A stretch of DNA of 64,000 nt from Rallus limicola (Eukaryota; Chordata; Aves; Gruiformes; Rallidae): NCBI GenBank assembly GCA_022605955.1, contig JAKCOZ010000059.1:992001-1056000 (forward strand), written 5' to 3'. Both the position numbers and the translations under genes were made by a program. The notes below the pieces were generated by a model, which saw nothing but the letters and a program-made list of their open reading frames with translations, was not told where the DNA came from and made no database searches. This document shows positions 24,701 to 36,724 of this stretch, in pieces (within the stretch, counting starts at the first letter, position 1; each line of letters starts with the position of its first letter).

Positions 24701-27378
24701 CACAGAAACATTTTTCTCAGTCAATGTAAGATTGACAATATTGAATTTTTTTTGTGTTGTGATGCAATGGCTAAGGGTGGAAAATACATAAATCTCAATG
24801 TATCAAGTAAATTACAAGGAAAAATGCATCCCAGTAGTTTCCTTATGTAATGTTTACAGATGAAATGCAAATAAGTGTAGGAAGAGTTAATTCTTTCTTA
24901 TAATCAGTGGCTACAATCACTAGGAAAACAATGCTAAATTTATATTTGCACATACTTTTAAGAGTGAAATATACAAAAAAGGATTACTAATATAAGCTGA
25001 CCAAATCCTTCAGAAAATCAAGCAGGAAATAGTTACTTCAAACTAGATAACAGTAGATTTTTTTTAATAATTATTTTCCATTTATTACTAGAAACAACAT
25101 TTTTTATGAGAAGAGTATGAGTACAAAGTCAAAACTTTAACCAGGGTTTTTTTCAATGTGTGTCTGTTCTGGCCGCCCTTCCCCTGCCCCCACCTTAAGC
25201 AATGTGTATTACCTCTGGAAGTCAGGTCTTAATATTTCACCTATGTAGAGGAAAAAAAAATAAAATACAAACCAGCCCAAAGTTTGTCTTCTGCTTCTGT
25301 AGGCTCAAGGCCTTATTAGAGCTGATAGAAATAAACTAATCCATTTGCCCTTGGCATGGTCAGTGCAGTCCTTGCTGCTTTTGTGAATTACATCAAATTT
25401 GACACACTAATTATCATTAGAAACACTGTAGAAAGTATACCCCTCTTCTAACACAGGTGGATGCACCTTTTCTCTGCGTATATGTGGGGAAACCCAGTTA
25501 TACACATAGGAATCCCACCATTTGTGTTCTCATAAAAATTCAGCCCAACTGCAGTGCCGCATGCATTGCCTAACCCTTTTTTTGAGGACACTCAATACCC
25601 AAGTGATTTAAGATTAGTGCTGAGGTGACTTCTGACCAGAACATAGTGTGGATTCTCAAAGTTCTGGTAGGAGCAGTTTGTTACTTATTTTGAAGTCACT
25701 GAGCCTAAAAATCAAGAAGTTTAGCTGAGCATAATAGGGCAAGTGACTTACCAGAAAAACTATCTAAACCCAGAAGAAGTTTGGTGTCTGAAAAGGGCAA
25801 ATTAACCTGTTGTTACAGCTAACCAGGATAGGGTTGGAAATGTCTTAAAAACATATGAATGTGCCTGTTCCACAGACACCATTTGACTCTTCCCTTATTA
25901 AGCTCCCTCTTCAAAAGTAGTGTGCAATCTTGATTTTTCTGTATCTGTTAATTTATAATATTTTAATTATCATTATGCAGAACATCATAAAATATTAATT
26001 ACTGTTGCCATCTCTACATAGCCTTTTACATGTTTTGACAAGACTTGTTCCTTAATTAGCCAATGCAGAGTTTTATAAAGAAAAAAATGTAGTCACATAA
26101 GTCAAATGCAATCAACATTGAGACCCCGGTAGGTTTGTCTGAAGCTATTATAAACTCTTATTTTTATGTTTCCTTTAAGGATGATCAAGTGAATTGTTTT
26201 GGCCTTTGAGAGAAAGTGACAGAAAATTAGTTTTCATTGTGATTGTAAATCACTAGATCTTTCCCTCCTCGTGATTAATGAGATAAGCTGCTTGAATGAC
26301 CGCTTAATTTGATCGTCTATTTGTAAGATTTAGAGAACTGCTTTGAGAGTATTGATAGGAAAATTTGCTTGCAGGATGAGAGGTGTTTATAATTACAGCA
26401 GTACCTTGAGACAGTCTGCTCTCTGTTTAAGGATGTAATGTTGCTAATACAAGTCAGTTGTGTTTAGAGAAACTTCAGCTGTACTATGTCACACACCCTA
26501 ATTTAGAGCAGCCTAGTGTAGCTCCAATTGAGTGCAGAGTCCCTTATTGCCATTGAAAGCCAATTTCACAATTGTAATCAGTGTCAATCCTTGTATTTTA
26601 TCAACAACGCTACCTCTGAAGGCAGCAGGAAGGGAAGCCTGAAAGTTCTGCCATGCCATGTGAGGAGATATTTCCAGGTACAGGCCTTTGGACAGTATGA
26701 CTAGATTGTTTGATTTGCAGAGATCTGGTCCTTTTGCCATTGCCATGTGTAGGTAGCAAGGCTCAGCAGACTCCAGAGATGCAAATGGGCATGTGTGCAG
26801 CACAGCCAAACAAATCAACAAAGATAGCTCTGAAAACAGCACCATCACAGCTTAATCGCGCTGTCCTCTTGTGCCTCTTAGGGTTTGTGCAGCTGGGTAG
26901 TTAATTTATTATTTTTCCTGTCTTTTGTCTGTTTCTTTTGCTGAATTGTCCATAGCCAGATATTCTTATATTCTATGCATCCTTGCAAGTTGTACGTTCA
27001 TTTAAATTTAAAAGTAGTATTTCAGAGCAGTTGTTGCCTCACCAAGGTGTGTTTGTGTCCAGCCTTCACAGAAACACGGGATTGTAGATTCCACGAGCTG
27101 GAACATGTTTCCATAAATGTCAGCTTGTGCCAGTTCCCTGTGAATATTTTGGGTGGCTGCCCAAGGGAGCTGACTGCTATCACTCTGCACTTCTACAATT
27201 TGTTTCTAACAATTTTATACGTGGTATAATCAATCTGATGAGGTAGAAAATCTGAGACTGAGAGACTATGCTAGTATGAATTGCCATGAATATTCTCTCT
27301 TCCTGAAGTTCTCAAGCTATGTATCAGCCAGTGCTCAGTATCAATAACTGAATACTTGGCCTAATAGGACATCATGTA
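18781..27378. other. Long noncoding stretch, possible conserved segments
   Basis: No nameable transposon or exon. A T-rich run lies at about 19927-19951. Both-strand open frames at 22384-22674 (-) and 22600-22800 (+) fall in a mildly GC-richer patch but match nothing I know. The sub-stretches 23270-23490 and 25920-26480 are repeat-free, with TAAT, TTAATTA and GATAAG cores and a few retained CpGs, as expected of conserved regulatory DNA; only alignment could show whether they are. Confidence 0.45.
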
Positions 27379-27444
27379 AGGGAGTTAGATTTAGATGGTC
27401 TTTGGAGGTCACTTCCAACCAAAACTGTTGCATGATTGTATGAT
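27379..27444 (+). mobile_element. CR1 3'-end fragment
   Basis: The sequence runs gggagttagatttagatgg, then tctttggaggtcacttccaa, then a tail with catgattgtatgat. This is the CR1 3' untranslated end followed by degraded 'attctatg' octamers. It is heavily 5'-truncated, as is usual for CR1, and keeps no coding sequence. Substitutions in the core block indicate an old copy. Confidence 0.85.
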
Positions 27445-30400
27445 CTAAGAAAAATACCTAGTGAGATGCTGACATCCTTTGTTTCTTTTGCTTGGACAAA
27501 CAGTACATAAACAGCTTGTTCCTTAAATTTGATCAGTGAGGTCTATTCTAGCTGACTTTCTGCCTGTCTTGGCAGAAAGTGTCTGTCATGTTAGCCCAAG
27601 GAATTACTGATACTATTTGGTATTTGCTGATTTTTGGTTGGCTTAATCATTATTTATTAGACATGAAATAGTAGATAAATACATTCATAATATGCAGAAT
27701 TAAAAAAATTTAAATATCTAAACTAAAATAGGAATTTCATTTGAGTTAGCTACTTCTGGTGGGTTGGCATTTGACTGTATAGTAGTCAACTACTGTTGCC
27801 AAAAAACCTGGCAAGAAATAGTGGAGAGCAGTAACTGGGTCTTTAAACATAAAAGTAAAATATATTGCAGTCCTGAAAACTTATTCCACGTGTCTTATCA
27901 GTATTCACCTCCTTTACTTGATAACTTTTAAGTGTCTGTATCATGAGTTTTATTTGCATCTTAAAACTAAGTGAAATGCAGTTGTCACATTCTTTCAAAT
28001 GCCTGCTTTAACTCGAATGTTGTCTAATGATGTGCTCCTACTCTTAGAAGATCTAGGTGACTTAATTTGAAAAATTCACCAGCAGACCAGAGTGGTGAGT
28101 GCTTGTAATTGCCCACCTGGTGTGCAAGGTATGCTTTTATTTAATAGAAAACTTCAAAAGCTCAGTGAGTTTAATTAAATCTTATGCAAGAATAAAAGTG
28201 AGATTGGAAAAACAGCAAAAGGGGACAAATAATGAATCAAAAGACATACAGGGAACTGCTAAGAATGTGTTGCAAACTTTTCTGGAAAGCATTTTCAGGT
28301 AAACTCTTGAGCATCAACAGGGGACAATCTTTAGCTGTGGACCAGGAGTACAAACATAGGTGTTGCTCTCCCACCAAGCCTGTCACAGTTCGCCAACGTG
28401 TATTCAACTGCTTTCATTCAATGCAAGTGTATAAAATGACTTTGGTGTGACAATCTCAAGACAGAATTCCTAGGTGGAACGTACCGAATCCTTAGTGGTC
28501 ACTTGAATAAGGGATCCTGTGGGTCCATTTGGGGAATTGTTTTCTTCCAACCCATGAGTTCAGGAAGCAGTGTATTGTACTAAAGATGGTGAGAGCTTCA
28601 GGTAGTGTTTCTGGGGTCTGAATGGCTTGCAATGTTGATGTCTCCCTTCATGATTCTTTATTTCATTGGTGCTTAGCATTACAGTCTATGTAGGGAAATA
28701 TAAAGAAATCAAAACCACACAGAACGCATGCTGAGACTGCAGGTATGGTAGTCTGTTTTGGGATTTCTTGTTTTCTTCCATCTTGAGAGAAATTATCTCT
28801 TGATGCTGTGGATAGGAAAATCTGAAACTGCAGTCATCGTAATTTGTTTTAAATGCTCACAGCACTTCAGGTCCTCTATAAGCTCTTGGATATAAAAGGG
28901 TTATGAGTGCTAGCACCAGCAATAAAAGCTGAAAGAATCACTAGCAGCTTCTGTAGGGGCTACTTTGTGTCCTGGCTCAAATGCAGAAAGAGAGGGACAG
29001 GGTCAAAAAGTTGCTGAGGTTAGCAAGCTGGTAGCGTTTGTAACTAAAACTCAAAGATAGTGTTTTTAGCTAAGATGCAGAATGATAATGAATGCATCAT
29101 GCTGCCAGTGTAAAGCTAGTATCTTCTTTGGTAGTGGCAATCAGGTAAAGGTATGCAGTCCATAGCCGCTCACTTCTTTGAGAAAATGGGCAACACCCTC
29201 AGTTTGTGATCTCTGGGGTCAATCCTGTGGTTGTTTGGGCAAAATGACCTTTGCCCATACATGTGTGTTTCTGTATATGTGTTTTAAAAAGACTCATAAA
29301 TGATATTACATCTAATCCACTGATGACTTGCTGATATGGGCAGAAGGGGCTGATGTACAATTTATTAAGTATGAGGAATTAATAATTACAAGCTGTCATT
29401 TGGTTATACTGTGTTATGGAACTGAAGCTCTGGGTAGTAACAGCTGTCAAGTCATCCAGTTTTTTCTGTGAAATATTAATTTGAATGACCTATCAATATG
29501 AATAAAAAGATAGGCAACTGGCCCAAGTTCAAAATTCTACATGATATATCTTACTCAGCTTATGTTTGAGGAGGAAAGCAGGAAGGAGCAAATTAAAAGT
29601 AATTGAGTAACAGAAGAAGGTAAACACCAAACTAGGGAACAAAAATGTTACAAAGAAATACATAAAATTCTGATGTCTCTGGAGAAAATGAACAGATGCT
29701 TAATAGGTTAAGGGAAGAAACAGTGCTTCAGAGAGCAAAACACTAAATCGGAACACAGGCATGTGGTTAAGTAAGTCCATGTTTTGACAAACATAGTCTC
29801 TCTTGTATATTTCATATATGAAGATTTGACTGTAACCCTAATTGAAATCACAAGAGAGCAAGGTTCTTAATGTTCAGGAAGGTTTCAAGTATGAATGAAG
29901 TGCCACATGATAAAGGAGGATCCCAGAACATGTGTCTAGCTTTCAGTCTTTTTTGTTTAGCTATTAAAAGCTTGTTCACATTCAGTCTTCATAGAGAAAG
30001 ATTAGGATGAAATTCTGAATTTTACTAATTTATTCACACAATCTCAGTTCCTCTTTTCTTGATGTGATATAAAGTTTTTTTAAGTAGAAAGAGAAAACCA
30101 GAAAAATATATTTTTAATCTTTTTCTTGCAATGAGTAATGCCTTTGTACAGTTCTATATTTTGCTGTTACTGGGTACACATGCAAAATTATAGTAATTTT
30201 TTGCTGTTATTTGCAGGGCAAATTAGTGTTCTTTGCAGAACACTTGAATTAGCAGAGTAGTGAAATTACAGGGAACCCAGGCTAGAAATGAGAAAGACCA
30301 TTGTTAAACGTTAATTTACAGACCTTTTGTTTCAGTCCCAAATTAACCAGAGAATAAATGTTCTGATTTACTCCTCCCACACACAGTCATCAAATAATTC

Positions 30401-32319
30401 TTTCTTAACTCACGGAGGGTAACAATGATATGAAGAGTTGGGGCAGGTTTGGGTACCATCATCAGCAAGGCGTAGCATGTGCTACAGATTAAAGTGGTGC
30501 TGTAGACATAGTTTCTGCATCTGCTGTAATGTTTGTTATTCAGTGCTCTTTCCTGTGAAGGTTCAGTCAGGCAATTCTTAAAAAAAGAATTTACAAGGTA
30601 GAAATATGCTCACATTTCTTGGTCTGTACCAGTTTGGATTTTTTCCCTTGTTTGTGCATATGTGTGTGTGGGGGGGGGAGGGGGTGTGTTAAATTGCAAG
30701 AGTAACTGTTAGAATCTGGCTGTAGATGCCTTTTCTGTTAGATGAAATGTCATAAGAATTGATATAATGGGATATTTCAGATTTGTATTTAGATCTTCCC
30801 TTTTTTTGGTCACTTCCTAAATTACTTGTACAGCGTTCTTTATGTTGGTTGTTCTGAGGGTGGTGATGATTTATCATGATCTTTCAATCTTTCTCCTATG
30901 CTGTCTAGTCATATGAATAGCTGTCAGTGGATTTCATATAACGGTAGTGAATTTCCTCAATCACTGTAAGGAATAGAACTGAATAATACATGCTAAAATG
31001 GATTGGTTTACTGACAAGTTGCGTGAGACACTTGTGGGGGAAAACATTGAATGTACCCTTGCCATAGATAGGTAATTTTAAAGGGAGAATGTTGATTAGG
31101 CAAAAGATTAGAGAGTAGAATTAGAAAACATTTCAAAGCAGTTCATCTTTCTTCTGAATTCTTCATTAAAGCATTTAAGTAAGTGCTTATAGTCAACCTT
31201 TGTCTCAGAATGTGGCAGAAATGGTTGCTGTAAGTAGTTGCTTGGGGGTAGGTCACTCAGCCACCATCCTGGTCTTAGTTCTGTTCCTCACTCTTGATGA
31301 AGTTGCTGCTAATCCTCTTCTGAAAAATACCATACAAATTATTGAGGGTAAAGCACTTTATTGTTTCTTTTCAGGTCAGCATGTTTGTCTTGAACTGAGG
31401 AAAACAATATCAGCTGAAGCAACTGGCTTACCAAATACCAGAGTATCTTCTCAATTATTTTTTCAGTTGCCCAGGCTTTTTTAACAGCGCCACAGCACCA
31501 AGAACCACACAGAAAGGCTGTTGTCTACTTGAAAAAAAATGTAAATCTTTGCATACAGCTAAGATGTGTTAGCCTTGTTCGGGCCCTGTTACAAGCATGC
31601 TTATGCTCTTTCATTTGTCTCTAGCTGTTAACTTTGACTGTTTAATCATGTCTTTCACTTTTGTCATTCAGTTAGATTTTTTTTGTCCATCTTCTGGGAA
31701 TCCAATTTCCTTTCTGCAGGGGAATTTCTCTTTGTTCTTCTCAATTATTGCAGTATATTCTTTTCTGTTGGTACTGGTGAGACTCCCTTCTATTTTGTGT
31801 AGCCTGTGAAATTGGTATCTGGTTTTACTTGATGAGCTGCTTTGAATAATGAAGTTAGGTTTACATAATCTACAGTTCTTGCCCAACCCCTGACACTTTT
31901 GCTCAACAGTGTAATCTGATGGCTTCTCTGCAGTGGTGAGAAAACTTAAAGAGAAAACAGTGGGTCTGTTCCTTTCCACGTGTCTGAAGGAAGAGGTCTG
32001 CATGGTGTGAAGTAATAAATAATACAGCCTGAAAGATTTAATGTTGAATTCTCTATGCGTGTACAATAGGTAGCAGAAATATTCCTCCCAGATCCCTCTC
32101 TAGGAGTGATGCTGTTCTATATTAGTCCAGAATTTTACTGTTCTGTAAAGATTCATCTGATTTCATCTTCTCTTTCTATTTTTATACTGAGATCTGAAGT
32201 CTGTTCAGACAGGCTGTTGAGGTGTTCTCAGTATTGTACATCTCTGCTTGCCAGACTCTTGATACTATGCTAATTTGTCTTCCAAATTCATAAGATTTGA
32301 ATTGTACAGTCAATTCAGA
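27445..32319. other. Noncoding stretch between CR1 fragments
   Basis: No gene or nameable repeat apart from the G-rich simple repeat near 30.67 kb. Open frames at 31200-31484 (+) and 31668-32066 (-; 132 residues) have no recognised motif. Confidence 0.5.
30661..30687 (+). repeat. (TG)n plus G-run simple repeat
   Basis: Five TG units pass into G9, then A, then G5 and another TG pair. The two G runs make this a weak candidate for a G-rich fold, but only two long runs are present and a four-tract quadruplex would need to split them. Confidence 0.85.
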
Positions 32320-32394
32320 TCCCATGGCAGGGGGTTGGAACTAGATGATATTTTGAGGTCCCTTCCAACCCAAAGCATTCCATGATTCTATAAT
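32320..32394 (+). mobile_element. CR1 3'-end fragment
   Basis: cccatggcagggggttggaa is followed by ctagatgatattttgaggtc, ccttccaaccc and the tail ccatgattctata. This is close to the common bird CR1 3' end, including the octamer tail. The copy is only about 75 bases long, so it represents an extreme 5' truncation during insertion. Confidence 0.92.
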
Positions 32395-32841
32395 TTACGG
32401 ATCTTAATTGAACACAAAGCTTTCTGCTGCAAATATTTACGTAGAGGTAATATATTTATGTGAACTTTGTGACAAATGCTGGATACATGCTTTTGAATTC
32501 ATATGCAGACAGTGTTGTTAATTATCAGCTAACACTATATTGATTCTTTAACTGTCCTAAAGTTTACTGTTGATGGGAAGTCAGGTGCGTCTAGATAGGA
32601 TAAAACATGAATAACATAACAGCATGCTTGATGCATCAAAAAGAAGACCTTTTTGACAAAGCAAGCATTTAATTTTTGTAATAACAGATTTGTGATCATT
32701 TCGGATTAGATAAGGGACAGCAGCAGAAGCTAATGCCTCTTAGAAAAGGAGAGAGGAGTAGATTAATTTGACAAGCTATATTTGCTGTCTGGTTACAAAA
32801 GTCATGTTTTTCTTTGCTATTACGATGCTATCGGGGGGGGG

Positions 32842-33385
32842 AATAGATTGGTGTCTGTTAGAGCTGGATGTGCTACCTAGGGTAGGTAGGAAGGGTGGTG
32901 AAGTTGCCCTCTATGTTAAAAAGTGGATAGACTGTGAGGAGCTCTATCTGAGTAGCAGCCAGGAACAGGTTGAGAGCCTGTGGGTCAGAATTAGGGATGG
33001 GTCTAATAAAGAACAGCTGATGATAGGGGTCTACTACAGACCACCTGATCAAAGAGAGACTACTGATGAGGCCTTCTTCCTTCAGCTGCAGGAGGCATCA
33101 CAGTCACAGGCACTCATCCTGATGGGGGACTTTAACTACCCTGACATCTGCTGGGAAAACCACATGGCAAGCTGCAGGAGATCCAGGAGACTCCTGGAGT
33201 CTATAGATGACAACTTTCTGGTTCAGGTTTTAGACAGACCAACCAGAGGTGATGCATTGCTGTACCTGGTGCTCACCAATGTGGGGGAGATCATTAAAAG
33301 TTTTAAGGTTGGAGACAGCCTTGGCTGCAGCTACCATGCCCTAGTTGAGTTTGCGATCTCAAGGAATTTGGGCCTCGCACTTTAG
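32842..33385 (+). pseudogene. CR1 ORF2 endonuclease remnant
   Basis: This frame encodes an APE-type endonuclease remnant. The open frame extends upstream to an ATG at 32768, but that ATG lies in flanking DNA and is not the element's start. Counting from it, seen are YYRPP (residues 89-93), the catalytic-loop motif GDFNYPDICW (120-129), LTN (169-171) and the C-terminal SxH motif (188-190). Two positions that are aspartate in the CR1 family are tyrosine here: within LLxLVLTN (residue 166) and in SDH, which reads SYH (codon 33332-33334). The latter is a catalytic position, so activity is not expected. The frame closes at a TAG (33383-33385) inside a 16-bp tandem duplication. Confidence 0.92.
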
Positions 33386-33410
33386 GAGAGTTGAACTTTA
33401 GGAGAGCAAA
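33379..33410 (+). repeat. 16-bp tandem duplication inside CR1
   Basis: actttaggagag occurs at 33379-33390 and at 33395-33406, a period of 16 bases. Sixteen is not a multiple of three, so the duplication shifts the reading frame. The TAG that ends the endonuclease frame lies in its first unit. It probably arose by slippage after insertion of the element. Confidence 0.8.
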
Positions 33411-33448
33411 CTCTAGGTTGTTTAAGGACTTGTTGGCCAAGATCCAAG

Positions 33449-34155
33449 TTGAACCTAATGACATTCAACACTGCCAAGTGTAAGGTGTTGCACTTGGGCC
33501 AAAGGAATCCCAGACATAGACACAGACTGGGAGAAGAGCTCCTTGAGAGTAGCCCTGCTGAGAAGGACTTGGGGATTCTGGTAGACAAGAAGCTTAACAT
33601 GAGCCAGCAGTGGCTCTTGCAGCTTGGAAGTCCAATGGTATCCTGGGCTCCATCAGGAGACAGGTGGCGAGCAGGGACAGGGAGGGGATTGTCCCTTTCT
33701 ACTCTGCCCTCATGAGGCCCCAGCTGGAGTACTGTGTCCAGAGCTGGGGCCCCCAATACAAGAAAGATGTAGAACTGTTGGAGAGGGTTCAGAGGAGGGC
33801 CACAAGGACGATTAGAGGGCTGAAGCACCTTCCCTATAAAGAGAGGCTGAAGGAGCAGGGCTTATTCAGCCTGGAGAAGAGAAGGCTGTGGGGGGACCTC
33901 ATTGAAGCCTTTCAGTACCTGAAGGGAACATAAAAACAGGAAGGGAATCAACTTTTTAAAAGGGTAGAAAATGGCAGGACAAGGGGGAATGGACTAAAGC
34001 TAGAGGAGGGAAGGTTCAGATTAGATATTAGGGGGAAGTTTTTCACAGAGAGAATAGTAAGGTGCTGGAACAGGCTGCCCAGAGAGGTGGTAGATGCCCC
34101 GACCCTGGAAGTGTTCAAGGCCAGGTTGGATGGGGCCCTGGGCAACCTTGTGTAG
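33449..34155 (+). pseudogene. CR1 ORF2 reverse-transcriptase C-terminus remnant
   Basis: This is the distal part of CR1 reverse transcriptase. Motifs in order: [26 protein letters not shown], then after a one-base loss near 33613 the frame moves to the one with [52 protein letters not shown] and FQYLKG. A TAA at 33931-33933 replaces a codon that is tyrosine in the family; beyond it the same frame continues through [17 protein letters not shown] and [12 protein letters not shown] to LDGALGNLV and the TAG at 34153-34155. So one frameshift and one nonsense codon separate this part from an intact frame. The polymerase palm with its FADD motif is absent. Confidence 0.93.
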
Positions 34156-34244
34156 ATCCGACCTGAGGTTGGTGTCCCTGCCTATGGCAGGGGGTTTGGA
34201 GCTCTATGATCCTTGGGGTCCCTTCCAACCCTGCCATTCTGTAT

Positions 34245-36509
34245 GCCCAGTATACTCGGAGAAAGCTCCTTCAGAGTCCTCATGTTTCCATGTACCACTA
34301 CTTGATGGGGTGGGTATACCAGTGTTTCGTAGCTTGTAAAGACAATGGAGAGGAAGAAAGTTATAAGAGATCATGTATTAGCATTTTTGAAGTTTGCATT
34401 ACTCTTTTTTTTTTTATTTTTTTTTTTTTTTAACACAGCTCTTCATTTAGGTGCTTGGTGTTATAGAAAGTGAAAAGTTACCTTTGAAATGGAATGCTTT
34501 ATTAGGCCACTTGCAATGGTTTCTTTTGGAATATCCAGTTTTTTAGCTAACTTTAGGAAGCGTTTTGATGCTTGGTGATTTTGTCCTAGCTCCTTGGGGG
34601 GTGGGGTAGGAAGGTGGCAGGTGAGGAAAATTATGACTTTGAAAAAACTCTGCAGAGTAATTTCTGTTAATTCACTTCATACAAATAATGTTTAAAGTAG
34701 TAAGGTTGCAGGTAAGGTACCACATCATCCTTTGATGCAGAGTAGTACTGTTTAATGCATTCTCTTGAGTTAGAGATGCATTCCTTCTAAAGTTTACAGA
34801 ACTGGGTGCCTTCCTGTTCTCTAAATTCTTTTCAATCTTAAATTGTGCAGGACATTTCAGCAATAATGACTGATTATGTAGTTTAGTTTTATTAGACTGT
34901 ATGTTGTTGTTTTGTTTCCAGGGCTTGAGCTGTTGGTTTCCAATTTCACTTCTTCTGTTTGCTCTACTGGAGAGGTGCCACAGAGATGGGAGTTTTAAAA
35001 TCTCAGTCAAAGCCAAATGGTGTATTTGTGGCAAAGTCATGCATCATTGAAGGCTATAAAGAAGCTACATCATTAAAGGACAGATTTGGTGCTCTTGTGT
35101 AGAAGAGCTACCTTGTGGCTGATAAACAATGTTAATTGCTATTTACATAAAAATAGGCTATTTCTTGTTGTGTTTGTTTTTTTAAAAAGAAAAATTATGA
35201 ACAGAACAAACACTACAAAAATAAGATTTGAACTCCAGGTCTGAAATACTTACTTAGTTTTTCATTGCTTAATATGTTTGTCTATTTGGGTAAAGTTTCC
35301 CTGAATTTCCAGTTGATGCAGAGAAACAAATGGATTGTGTGTGCAACACAGAACTCCGTTGCGAAGAAATGCACCAGGAATAGCTGATGAATCAGGCTCC
35401 AGCCTCATAAGGACAATAACTCAGCATTGTGTTGTAAGGAAAAAGGTGATTCTTTTTTAAGAGGACTACATTACTTTTCTTTGGTTTCGCTTTATTAAAG
35501 GAGCGTACAGAGTGACAGAGTAACGTGATTAAAATGAATGTGGCTTCTGTGTTATTTGACATCCCCATGCAGGCACAGCAGCGTAGCCTTTCATATGGGT
35601 AAAAACACCTTTCCTTTTCTGCTAGGTTTCCAATTGTTCACAGAAATTCAAACTGAATAGAGAAGATGGAGACTGCAGATGAGATTAGGAAAGTCAGTGG
35701 AATGGTCTTCAGAAGCAGGAGTTCTTGTTGACTACTTAATAACACAGACCTCTAATTCTAGATCTGTCTTGGCACACAGAATTGTGTAAGGCCCTTCCTT
35801 CAGGAAGGCAGAAATGTCATCTGTTCCTGCGAAGTATTCACAGCATCATCCTATTGTACCACCCAGAGTGTTTTCAGTGGTCCTCACCGACTTTATCCTG
35901 GCCAGTTATGTGAAATACCTTTGTAGAATTTGAAGCTCTAACTCTGGCACAAGCACTTACATCAGAATTTCATACTTCAAAAATAAAACAGTAGTCAAAG
36001 AAAAGAAAGTGTAAAATACAAAACGTGTGAATAGATGCAAACAGTAGAAGTCAAAAATATATTAAAAGCTGATCTCACTAGTCTTGTCTTCAAGACTATT
36101 TGTATGTGCTCACTTTGCCAGTACAAGAAAGAAGATTTTTTCCAGAAAAGCTCAAGAAAGGGCTCATCGTTTTTGTGACATAGAAAGCACATCTACAGGT
36201 CAAAATACTAGAATAAGTAGTCTGAAGCATTAAGAGCCTAATCTTTGTCAACCTGTCTTGCTCTAACACACAAACTTTTTCTTAAGAAATATGTCTGTTT
36301 GTATTTGGTCAAAATAATATTTTTAAGTCCTCACTTTCCCTCCTTCTGTTAGGAAAGGGTGTTCTAGTCCCAGTTACCATAGTAGAAAAATATATTGGCA
36401 AAATTACTCGCAGATGGGTATGTGACTGATGGGGAAAAATACTGTAACATAGCTCTTAAGTTTTTTAATCAAAATTAAAGAATTATTAAAATTAGAGATC
36501 TAACCTGGC
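34245..36509. other. Noncoding stretch, nothing named but a T-rich tract
   Basis: No exon or transposon is recognised. The 122-residue frame at 34672-35040 (-) has no motif. Confidence 0.5.
34405..34431 (+). repeat. T-rich homopolymer tract
   Basis: A run of T interrupted by a single A at 34416. It lies about 160 bases beyond the end of the CR1 copy and does not look like that element's tail, because CR1 ends in octamers rather than poly-A. Confidence 0.9.
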
Positions 36510-36724
36510 TTCAGCGGTGTTCAAAATTTTCATTAGCAATCTGAATGAGATAATAGACTCTATTAAATTTTTAAATAGCTGGGTTGGATAGTGTGTTTTA
36601 GAAGACAGGACTGCAATCCAAAAGATTACGGACAACTTGGAGAAATGGAGAGAAGTCAAGTGAATTGAACAGCCGCAAATGTGAAGCTGTGTGTTCAGGG
36701 TACATCTTCAGATAGACACTGTGG
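36510..36724 (+). mobile_element. Old CR1 reverse-transcriptase fragment
   Basis: A plus-strand frame reads VFKIFISNLNEIIDS and then IKFLNSWVG, matching the CR1 reverse-transcriptase stretch whose family form has 'IFINDLDDGI' followed by 'KFADDTKLGG'. The catalytic FADD residues are lost in a short gap. After this comes a segment near 36602-36690 (gacaggactgcaatccaaaa, then cttggagaaatgg) that matches the CR1 block just before the 'KCKVLHLG' region, in a shifted frame and with a stop. Both ends fade into unrecognised sequence, and no 3' UTR is present. This is much more diverged than the 33-kb copy, and so much older. Confidence 0.75.

Larger units (their letters stand above)
32833..34244 (+). 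mobile_element. CR1 LINE copy, 5'-truncated and internally deleted
   Basis: CR1 non-LTR retrotransposon, about 1.4 kb, sense on the plus strand. It begins inside the endonuclease region just after a G9 run (32833-32841) and ends at the 3' block gtcccttccaaccctgccat. Order: endonuclease part, then an internal deletion that removes the reverse-transcriptase core, then the C-terminal third of the reverse transcriptase, then a stop at 34153-34155 and about 90 bases of 3' UTR. The deletion junction lies near 33441-33450, where the text passes from the post-endonuclease segment to the CR1 block encoding the '[11 protein letters not shown]' region. The copy cannot move by itself. No clear target-site duplication was seen. 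Confidence 0.95.

Noticed and set aside
28540..28560. cttccaaccc resembling the CR1 3' block
   Set aside because: No octamer tail after it and no UTR text before it.
30661..30687. G-quadruplex at the TG/G-run repeat
   Set aside because: Only two long G runs; four separate tracts with short loops are not clearly present.
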